This document shows, piece by piece, positions 14,941 through 21,439 of a stretch of 23,550 nucleotides of DNA (its first letter is position 1; each line of letters opens with the position of its first letter). The notes under the pieces are model-generated. The model did not search any database. It was given only the letters and a program-made list of their open reading frames with translations, and had not been told where the DNA came from. Made by a program: the position numbers and the translations under genes. Source of the stretch: Rhodanobacteraceae bacterium (GTDB lineage: Bacteria; Pseudomonadota; Gammaproteobacteria; Xanthomonadales; Xanthomonadaceae). The stretch spans positions 1 to 23,550 of the forward strand of contig JACKOX010000036.1 of the NCBI GenBank assembly GCA_024233975.1, written 5' to 3'.

Positions 14941-15669
14941 TCACTCCGTGGCTAACTGATCCGATCTTCGGCCACGATTCATCTCGCTCGCAGCGCCTGA
15001 GGCGGTGACCAACGCGCGAACGGCGTGGGTGTAACCAGGACCAAACAACACCTCGCCGGTGCGGTGCACCACGACCTCGCCGTCTTCGGTCTCTGCCCAG
15101 CCTTGGGCCTTGAGGAATGCAGGCGAGATGGCGCGCTGGAGGCTGTCGATCTGCATGGACGTCAGGCCCTCCAATGGCGTGATCACCTGGATCACTTCGT
15201 TCCGCTTCGTATCGACGTTGGCCACACCGGGCAGTGGACGTAGGTCGACGGTGATGTTGGCCTGAGAGCGCAGTGTGTTGAGCTGCTTGCGCAGCGTGTT
15301 GCGCTCGGCAATGGCCATGGACAACAGCATGCGGATGCTCGGATCGTCCACGCGCTGCAGCAGTTCGTCATCGGTGGCCAGCTGCGCCTTGACCGGCCGC
15401 TTCTGTCCCTGCGCCTTCGCATAGGCTTCCCAGGCATCCACCAGGGTTCGGTAGTCGGCGCTGGCCGTGGAGTACAGCGTGTTGGCAGCGGGGCCGCCCT
15501 GACGCTCGCTCATGCGGCCGATCAGGGCATAGCTGTAGTCCACGCCACCTGCGGCGTAGACCTCGGCACAGACCTCATGGATGGCTTCAAGGTTGCGCAC
15601 CTTGTTGCTGCGCTTGGCCTTCTGCTTGAGAGATTCGAGCACCTGATCCGGATGGGGGGTGGCCATCAT
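14941..15669 (-). CDS. gmtX: Gamma-mobile-trio protein GmtX
   Basis: 242 residues, third gene of the trio; its ATG overlaps the gmtZ stop as ATGA. Residues 24-80 (RNLEAIHEVCAEVYAAGG, then IGRMSERQGGPAANTLY) resemble a helix-turn-helix that would bind DNA. A leucine-rich coiled coil follows at about 112-138 (MLLSMAIAERNTLRKQLNTL). The C-terminal half is unrecognised and beta-rich. GmtX is required by definition of the GMT module, but its biochemical role is not established. A DNA-binding accessory or architectural role is inference. Identification rests on order, size and sequence pattern next to two unmistakable recombinase-type genes. Confidence 0.85.
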   Translation of the reverse strand: MMATPHPDQVLESLKQKAKRSNKVRNLEAIHEVCAEVYAAGGVDYSYALIGRMSERQGGPAANTLYSTASADYRTLVDAWEAYAKAQGQKRPVKAQLATDDELLQRVDDPSIRMLLSMAIAERNTLRKQLNTLRSQANITVDLRPLPGVANVDTKRNEVIQVITPLEGLTSMQIDSLQRAISPAFLKAQGWAETEDGEVVVHRTGEVLFGPGYTHAVRALVTASGAASEMNRGRRSDQLATE

Positions 15670-18536
15670 TCTTCCTCCGACAGGGAACCGAGCGCGCCCC
15701 TGCGTCGAGTCACGTGACTTCCCACGTGGACGGTGGGTTCGGCGGCAATCGCGTTGAGCGATTCCATCGTGGCGCCGAACAGGCCGAGCTCGGCGAGGCT
15801 GTCGCCGTGCTCGATGGCCAGCAGCACCTCCTCACGACCCAATTCGGGATCGTCCGGGTTGTGCTGTTCGCCGAGGTCATCCAGGAGACGGTTGCCGATC
15901 TTGAGCTGTTGGTCCTTGGTCAGGCTAAACATGACGGGGCGGTGACCATCGCGGTCCAGTGCGGCGTCGATCCACTGCGAGCGCACAAACAGGGCCTCAC
16001 CCGGCTCAATGTCCGGCTGGATCTCGGCATCCATGCAGACTCGGTGGATCTGCAGCATGCGGGAGTCGACCTCGCGCAGGGCAAGCCGCACATCGGCGGC
16101 CTGTCCGGTTGCCACCAGCGCCTTGCCATCGCTATCCGCAGCAACCCGCAGGCAGCGGAGGATCAGCCGCCATGCGTACGCCAGCGTGGTGCCGTGGCTA
16201 TCGACCACAGAGGCCTGCCGCTCATAACGTACCACGAGATCGCTGAGCTCCTGGGCGCGCGTCCAGAGCTCGCCGCGACGCTCGGCCTGATAGGCCTCAC
16301 GACGCAGCGCTGTGGTCGTTTCTTCGAGGTCGATCAGCACCTGCGAGGCATCGGACAGTTGCAGGGATACCTCGTTGGCGCGGGCACACAGCGCCGCCAG
16401 ATACTGCGGTCCAGTCACCAGCCAGCGGCATGCAACGCAGTTGCGCATGCCGCCGTGGACGGGGCGGCTGTAGTTGACTGAAAGTTTGCTGCCACCGTTG
16501 TAGCACCCCGGCACTTTGGCATTGGCCTCGCTCGGCGAGGTGTTGCCTCCTGCGAGACACCAGCCGATCGGCACAGGCATCCAGCCCGCCGGCACCCGGT
16601 CGCCCGGTTCCTCGCCCAGTGCCGACCGAAACGAGGCTTGGTCCAGCGTCACCAGCCGTTCGGCCAAGGTGCGGAATGATTCTTCGGCGAGGAACCGGCG
16701 CACCGATTCCGGCGAGCCTTCCTGCATCCGCTTCTGCGCCTCGGCCAGCAGCTCACTGACCCGGTACGGCGTGACCTTCTGGTAGTAGATCGTCATGATC
16801 AGCCGGGCGTGGCCGGCGACCAGCTTGCTAAGCACCGGGAGGGGCACCTCACCATCGAGTGCGAGGCAGGTCAGCAGGCTGACGCGCAGGGAGTGCAGCG
16901 GGAACAGGGTGGACTTTTGGCAGGAGTGGTTGTCTGGGTAATCCTTGACGAGCTGGATCGGCCGCCCGTCGGCATAGGTGATGCCGTTGGCCCGCTCTTC
17001 GTCTTGGAGCGCCTTGAGGAGCGGATACCAGAGGATTTCCATAAAAAAACGGGTGATCGGCTTGGCCCGATCCTCTCCTTTGGCCGCCGCATCGCGAAAC
17101 AGGAAGCAGGTATCGGCATAGCGGGCCAAGGCAGCTACGGATTTCACATCGCCCAAGTGTTTTTGCTGCAGCGTCGACCACGCGACCGGCGCGTCAATCG
17201 GGTTGTACTTCGCCTGCCAGTTGCGCAGCTTCTCCAGCCAGTAGAGCAGGTCGTCCTTCTGCCATGGGATGAGGTAGCCCTTGTCGTCGCCGTCCACATC
17301 GGCATCGGCAGTCTTGTTGGTGTTGATGAATAGCCCCGTCGAGAGTGTCCGGAACTCCCGGTCCTCGATGCGCCGGAATACGCCGCGCCGGACGGGATGC
17401 CGCTCATCCCCTTCGGCCAGCGGTCCGGTATTGAGTACCCAGTCCACCGGCCAGGGCTCGCCGGGCGCCGGGTGCCCTCGCTCCGGCCCGTCCCGCCCGG
17501 TGGTCTGGTAGCGCCAGGTGTCGGCCTCTCCAGAATCCAGCCAGCGCACCTGCGAGCTGCGCAGCGGAACGTGCAGCTTGGTCAGGAGTGCCACGCTGCG
17601 CACAGGGGACCAGACCTCGGTGACGGTGAGGTTGGTCGCGATCACCTTTCTGGTCACGGGGTCTAGGCGCCTTAAAAGTTTCCGCGTCCGCCACACGCAG
17701 TCCGGGTCGTTTGGATCGATCAGCGACGGGTCTACCTCGAACCAGTCTGCGATCCGGCCGCCCGTAGATTGGAGGTTGCCATCCTCATCCACCTTGATGC
17801 CCAGCGCCTGCTGCGCCCAGGTCCAGTCACGGAAATGCGCGCCCGGGGCGAGGATCTCGTGCAGCCGCGTCAGGTAGGCATACGGCAACGCCGAGCGAAC
17901 CGATTCGCTGTGATTGGAGCCGCGGCCATGCTTCATCCGGGAGACGGGGTTGTGGTACTCGGGGCTCACCACCGGGCGACCGTAATCGTCGGGCAGGCTG
18001 TAGTGGGTGATCAGCAGCCAGTCGATAAAGTCGCTGATGTAGTTGTTAACACGGAAGGTCCAGCGGGCCTTTACCGCGCAGATCGCTGAGAACACCTCGG
18101 GCACCGCCGTGCGACGCTCCACGAACCACGTGGGCGACGGCGGGAGCTTGAGTGCCAGGAGGTAGCTTAGGCAAAACAACCGCAGTGCCCGGATCCGCAC
18201 ACCTAGCGCCACATCCACCGTGTTCAGGTAGGTCGCGATGTGGCTGCGCCACTCCTCCCACTGAGCCCCGTGGTCGCGGACCAGCCAGGCAAAGCTGAGG
18301 TCCTGGCCGTCGGCCACCTTCGGGGCATCCGGCAGGCTGGGGTCAGTGTCGCCGGTCAGGGCAACCGTGAGCTGCGCCTCCTTTGGTGGCGCGCTGGATC
18401 GCGGAACGTTGGGATTAGGCGGCGTCAGCACTCTCGGAGCGCTCGGTGCGGCCGACGGCTCTTTGCGCTTGGGTGCCGCCTTGGCGGTGGCCTTGGTGGC
18501 CTTCGGCTTCTTGCCCTTGCTCTTGGCGGTGCTCAC
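15666..18536 (-). CDS. gmtZ: Gamma-mobile-trio integrase GmtZ
   Basis: 956 residues from GTG 18536, overlapping the gmtY stop as GTGA. The first 50 residues are Lys/Ala/Pro-rich and probably disordered and DNA-binding. The central part carries tyrosine-recombinase signatures: PLRSSQVRWLD with R326, H548-S-L-R551 (box HxxR), GH576 and a Y584/Y585 pair as nucleophile candidates. Downstream, C660, C678 and the NCVAC pair (C700, C703), with H694 nearby, form a probable zinc-binding module followed by RWLVTGPQYLAAL. The C-terminus to residue 956 is helical. It is far longer than ordinary phage integrases. It would act with GmtY in recombination of the island. All catalytic residues expected from motif comparison are present, so it looks functional. 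Confidence 0.9.
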   Translation of the reverse strand: MSTAKSKGKKPKATKATAKAAPKRKEPSAAPSAPRVLTPPNPNVPRSSAPPKEAQLTVALTGDTDPSLPDAPKVADGQDLSFAWLVRDHGAQWEEWRSHIATYLNTVDVALGVRIRALRLFCLSYLLALKLPPSPTWFVERRTAVPEVFSAICAVKARWTFRVNNYISDFIDWLLITHYSLPDDYGRPVVSPEYHNPVSRMKHGRGSNHSESVRSALPYAYLTRLHEILAPGAHFRDWTWAQQALGIKVDEDGNLQSTGGRIADWFEVDPSLIDPNDPDCVWRTRKLLRRLDPVTRKVIATNLTVTEVWSPVRSVALLTKLHVPLRSSQVRWLDSGEADTWRYQTTGRDGPERGHPAPGEPWPVDWVLNTGPLAEGDERHPVRRGVFRRIEDREFRTLSTGLFINTNKTADADVDGDDKGYLIPWQKDDLLYWLEKLRNWQAKYNPIDAPVAWSTLQQKHLGDVKSVAALARYADTCFLFRDAAAKGEDRAKPITRFFMEILWYPLLKALQDEERANGITYADGRPIQLVKDYPDNHSCQKSTLFPLHSLRVSLLTCLALDGEVPLPVLSKLVAGHARLIMTIYYQKVTPYRVSELLAEAQKRMQEGSPESVRRFLAEESFRTLAERLVTLDQASFRSALGEEPGDRVPAGWMPVPIGWCLAGGNTSPSEANAKVPGCYNGGSKLSVNYSRPVHGGMRNCVACRWLVTGPQYLAALCARANEVSLQLSDASQVLIDLEETTTALRREAYQAERRGELWTRAQELSDLVVRYERQASVVDSHGTTLAYAWRLILRCLRVAADSDGKALVATGQAADVRLALREVDSRMLQIHRVCMDAEIQPDIEPGEALFVRSQWIDAALDRDGHRPVMFSLTKDQQLKIGNRLLDDLGEQHNPDDPELGREEVLLAIEHGDSLAELGLFGATMESLNAIAAEPTVHVGSHVTRRRGALGSLSEEE

Positions 18537-20050
18537 TTGCGTCTCCGTGATTGGCGCTTGCGGTCAGATTTGGCACGGTCTTCCGCGAGCAAAAGTTGCG
18601 CGAGTTCCTCGCCGGCATTCGGCTTGGGCCGCTCGGGTTCAGGGGACTCGGGCAGGCCGCGCATGCGGCGATCTGCCTCCTGCAACATCCGGTTTGCTTC
18701 TTCCGCCGAGGGCCGGGTGTAGATCGCCTGCGATTCGAGCGAAGCGTGGTGGAGGATCTTCATGATCGCGGCCGCGGCCATGTCCGCCCCGACCATGTAC
18801 TGCCCCATCGCATGGCGGTGCCCATGGGGCGTGGTGCCGTTGGCCTTAGCCGGCACCAACCCGATCCGCTCAACGGCTCGGCGGTGGGCCGCCACGAAGC
18901 TGGCGATGGTGTAGACCGAGCCAGGCTTGCCCTGGCCGCGCTGGCCCTTTTTGGTGGTGACGAATGCCCATGGATGATTCGGGGCCAGCAAGGCCCGCTC
19001 CCGCAGCCAGCGCTGCCACAACACCAGGAACAGCTGCCCGTAGGCCGGGCAGCGCCAGTGGACCGACATCGAGCGGGTCTTGGCATTGTCGAGAGTAGGA
19101 TTCTTCCAGCCTGCCCACTCCGAGGATCCGTAAAGCAGATGCCGAGGGCTCCGCGCGTATCGACGGCCCAGGTAGTCCTCACGGTTCTTGGCAGGCTGAC
19201 CACCGGCGTCTCGCCAGTCGCGGGGCGCCATGCCCTCGCTCGGGTGGTAGATGTTGACCACGGCCTGACTTGGATCGACCGGGTTGATCTGTACGTCATC
19301 GACCCAGAGGTGGAACGGCTCGCTGATGCGCAGGCCTGCGCCTTCCATCAGCAGCGTGATCAGCACATCCCGCGAGTTCATGCGCTCGATGATGTTCGCG
19401 TGACCCTTGTACCCGCGCCGCACCATGCCCTCGGTTATCAGCCGAGTGAAATAGTCCTGGGGGAAGCTGGGTGGGCGGTCATCGCTTCGTACCGGCGGAG
19501 AGCGTCGCAGCGGTGTCACCCGGACGGTGGGGGCCGCATCGTCGGCTCGCGGCATGACATGGCCTAGGAACGCTTGAGACCGGCGATGTTCATAGGCCGC
19601 CATGGCCAGTACACGCTCGTGTTGCTGCGGCTTCAGGTCGACGGGATTGACCGACTGGGCAAGCCCTCTCTTGGCCAGCCAGTCCGAGAAGTTCGCAACG
19701 GCGCCGATCAGTACGTTGGCGTTTCGGGTTCGCCTCGGCCGCCAGAACAAGCCGCTTTGATCATGGCCATCGCCGCTAATGGTCCCGTGGTACATCGCGG
19801 TCATGAAGCCCTGGAACAGGCTTTCCGCATCGGCGAACGCGGAGCGGTTGGCCGACGTGTACTGCATGAGCAATTCGACCGCTTGGGCCACCCTGTCCAT
19901 CCATGAGGGGCTTCGCACGCGCAGGTATTGCCTGAAGTACTCGACCAGCGGAAGGAGCGGCCCTTCTGGTGTCAGCAGGATCGGCATTCGCGAGACAGCG
20001 CCGGTGTTGTCCTGAACAAGTTTCCCGAATACCCGGACGTACCCGATCAC
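18533..20050 (-). CDS. gmtY: Gamma-mobile-trio tyrosine recombinase GmtY
   Basis: 505 residues from GTG 20050, overlapping the upstream small gene as GTGA. The C-terminal catalytic domain is complete: R241 in GAGLRISEPFHL, H409-x-x-R412 in TPHGHRHAMG, H435 in ILHHASLES and nucleophile Y444 in AIYTRP. The N-terminal 130 residues form a helical DNA-binding (core-binding) region. Residues about 165-198 are a Pro/Arg-rich linker, and the C-terminal 35 residues are Lys/Arg-rich. Tyrosine recombinases cut and rejoin att sites through a 3'-phosphotyrosine intermediate. It is the first member of the gmtY-gmtZ-gmtX set, all with 4-nt overlaps, so the three are probably made together at fixed ratio. 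Confidence 0.92.
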   Translation of the reverse strand: MIGYVRVFGKLVQDNTGAVSRMPILLTPEGPLLPLVEYFRQYLRVRSPSWMDRVAQAVELLMQYTSANRSAFADAESLFQGFMTAMYHGTISGDGHDQSGLFWRPRRTRNANVLIGAVANFSDWLAKRGLAQSVNPVDLKPQQHERVLAMAAYEHRRSQAFLGHVMPRADDAAPTVRVTPLRRSPPVRSDDRPPSFPQDYFTRLITEGMVRRGYKGHANIIERMNSRDVLITLLMEGAGLRISEPFHLWVDDVQINPVDPSQAVVNIYHPSEGMAPRDWRDAGGQPAKNREDYLGRRYARSPRHLLYGSSEWAGWKNPTLDNAKTRSMSVHWRCPAYGQLFLVLWQRWLRERALLAPNHPWAFVTTKKGQRGQGKPGSVYTIASFVAAHRRAVERIGLVPAKANGTTPHGHRHAMGQYMVGADMAAAAIMKILHHASLESQAIYTRPSAEEANRMLQEADRRMRGLPESPEPERPKPNAGEELAQLLLAEDRAKSDRKRQSRRRK

Positions 20051-20286
20051 GTCTTGTCACCTAGCAGGGCAAGGATGCGGCGGATGTGATCTCGAGCCTC
20101 GGGGGCAGGTGTGACCGCGAGCACCTGGGGTGGCACCACGCCGAGCACCTTGGCGATGTTGGAAACGTAAGCCCTGCGCTGTCCCGCGAGTCGAAGGCAG
20201 GCGGCAGTCACCGCCCCCTCACCTAGTTGGTCAATCAGCCATGCCAGCGTGCGCTCGTCCCGCCTGGACTCCACCACAACACCCAT
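20047..20286 (-). CDS. Small protein heading the GMT operon (possible regulator or accessory factor)
   Basis: 79 residues from ATG 20286; AGGGGG 8 nt upstream supports this start. Longer frames reach back across the terminator at 20445-20469 and are implausible. The protein has no membrane segment. The core ERTLAWLIDQLGEGAVTAAC, then SNIAKVLGVVPP and HIRRILALL, is helical and resembles short proteins found beside integrases or replication genes of mobile elements (cryptic-plasmid-type). I recall the pattern but cannot confirm a family. Its stop overlaps the gmtY start as GTGA, so it is translationally coupled to the recombinase. A role as DNA-binding directionality factor or repressor is inferred only from position and size. 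Confidence 0.6.
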   Translation of the reverse strand: MGVVVESRRDERTLAWLIDQLGEGAVTAACLRLAGQRRAYVSNIAKVLGVVPPQVLAVTPAPEARDHIRRILALLGDKT

Positions 20287-20355
20287 CACTTCGCCCCCTG
20301 TCGTTCCCACCATCGAAGCACACGAATGCGCCTTCGCAAGTTGTGATCGTTCGTC

Positions 20356-20398
20356 GGGCGTGCTCGCCCTCCGAACCCATCCCTTGGCTGCTGCCAAG
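20356..20398. promoter_or_regulatory. Two inverted repeats with the same TGCT spacer upstream of the GMT operon
   Basis: GGGCG-TGCT-CGCCC (20356-20369) and CTTGGC-TGCT-GCCAAG (20383-20398) lie 70-112 nt upstream of the first GMT operon gene. Either could be an operator, a recombinase arm/core site or a small RNA hairpin. A possible leftward promoter (TTGTGT and TCTACT, 17 nt apart) lies further upstream near 20410-20440; this is weak. Confidence 0.35.
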
Positions 20399-20444
20399 TG
20401 ATGGATAAGCGTAGTAGAGAATAAACAGCTATAGAACACAAGCG

Positions 20445-20469
20445 AAAAAAGAACCCCGCAAAGCGGGGT
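20445..20469 (-). terminator. Intrinsic terminator of the right-hand host operon
   Basis: On the minus strand the stem ACCCCGC / GCGGGGT (20469-20463 and 20459-20453, 3-nt loop) is followed by TTCTTTTTT. This is a textbook rho-independent terminator placed about 90 nt after the stop of the host membrane-protein gene. It marks the end of host transcription entering from the right and gives an outer limit for the island. Confidence 0.88.
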
Positions 20470-20557
20470 CCTGAAGATCAACTAGGGCTTAGTGATGGAT
20501 CTAGGAAAGTGGGTAGAACAATCGGCCGCCTTTTTCGCAGTGCGATGTCGACACCAA

Positions 20558-21439
20558 TCAGCGTCGGCTGCCGTCGACCAGTCGGGACAGTCCGGCGATA
20601 CGGGCAATGCGGCCCCAGGCCAGGCTGGCGACGATCAGTTGGGTAAGCAGGATGGTGATCAGGAAACCGCCGGTGCCGGCTGCCGAGACGTTGATGCGCA
20701 GCGTGATGAACAGCAGCGCCGCCAGCAGCGAGATGATCGTGACCAGCAGGTAGACGCCGAGTGTGGCGACGGGACGGCGCAGCAGCAGCTTCAGGCCGCG
20801 CCACCAGGCCTTGAAGGCAGAGCGCAGGCGGCCATCGACGGCGAACTGTGCGCGACCGGCTTCCACGGTGCTGTGTGCCAGCACCAGCACGATGCCGCCG
20901 AAGATCATTGCCAGGTTCTTGGCGAAATCGGCGTCGGCAGCGTAGATCGCTTCGTCCGCCGAGTCGCTGGCGGCTGAGGCTGCGGCCGCGGCGATGCCGA
21001 AGGCAATGCCCATCGGGATGATCGACACGAGCAGCAGCCGGAACAGGCGACCGTACTCGGCGACGCCGCCCTGGATCAGTTCGCGGAAACCCATGCTCTG
21101 CCCGTGGCGGATCTGTGCCACCGCCATGCCGGTCAGCAATGGTGAAAGCAGCACGGCCAGCAGCGCGCCGAGGCCACCGTTCGGCAGCGGACTACCGTTG
21201 TTGCGGCCAATCGCCATCACCAGGTCACCGATCACCGGCACGCTGATCTGCGAAGCCCAGCTGTCGGCATCCACCGAGTAGCCGAGCATCGGCATCAGCT
21301 GCTGCCATTGCGGAATGGCGACCAGCAGGGTGGGAATGGCGAGGAACAGGATCCACAGCAGGATCAGGCGCCAGCTGAAGGCACCACGGATGCCGTGGCC
21401 GGTTGCGGACAGCACGCCGCTCTTTCGGGACAGGCTCAT
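20558..21439 (-). CDS. Six-helix inner-membrane protein coupled to an M1 peptidase gene
   Basis: 293 residues from ATG 21439, overlapping the peptidase stop as ATGA. Hydrophobic segments at about 22-42, 86-108, 131-155, 173-192, 224-247 and 257-276 predict six helices. A basic stretch FKAWWRGLKLLLRRP (about 209-223) sits before the fifth. The function is unknown; the pattern RGAFSWRLILLWILF at the N-terminus and the GRAQFAVDGRLRSAFKAW loop recall uncharacterised membrane proteins. Tight coupling to the metallopeptidase suggests a common process at the envelope. High GC and continuity with the peptidase mark it as host sequence. Confidence 0.8.
   Translation of the reverse strand: MSLSRKSGVLSATGHGIRGAFSWRLILLWILFLAIPTLLVAIPQWQQLMPMLGYSVDADSWASQISVPVIGDLVMAIGRNNGSPLPNGGLGALLAVLLSPLLTGMAVAQIRHGQSMGFRELIQGGVAEYGRLFRLLLVSIIPMGIAFGIAAAAASAASDSADEAIYAADADFAKNLAMIFGGIVLVLAHSTVEAGRAQFAVDGRLRSAFKAWWRGLKLLLRRPVATLGVYLLVTIISLLAALLFITLRINVSAAGTGGFLITILLTQLIVASLAWGRIARIAGLSRLVDGSRR

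Larger units (their letters stand above)
3975..20444. mobile_element. Gamma-Mobile-Trio (GMT) genomic island, boundaries approximate
   Basis: The three linked genes gmtY, gmtZ and gmtX at the right end define the element class, known in gammaproteobacteria for carrying anti-phage systems, secreted toxins and resistance genes. The interior is typical accessory DNA: HEPN and PD-(D/E)XK proteins, a complete IS21-family element, small membrane-protein genes, an attC-like site and visibly lower GC in several genes than in the flanking host genes. The coordinates are the widest possible extent, set by the hairpin after the left host gene and the minus-strand terminator after the right host gene. 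I found no convincing flanking direct repeat, so the exact ends are unresolved. The true left edge may lie anywhere between 3975 and about 4690. Confidence 0.75.

Noticed and set aside
20287..20481. Extended N-terminus of the small GMT-operon gene (frame open to 20481)
   Set aside because: It would run through the intrinsic terminator at 20445-20469; ATG 20286 has a suitable AGGGGG upstream.
20528..20560. Weak similarity to 3993-4034 (GCCTTTT and TGTCGAC blocks) as a flanking direct repeat of the island
   Set aside because: Only short blocks match with gaps, and the right copy overlaps the end of the host membrane-protein gene; not convincing as an att repeat.
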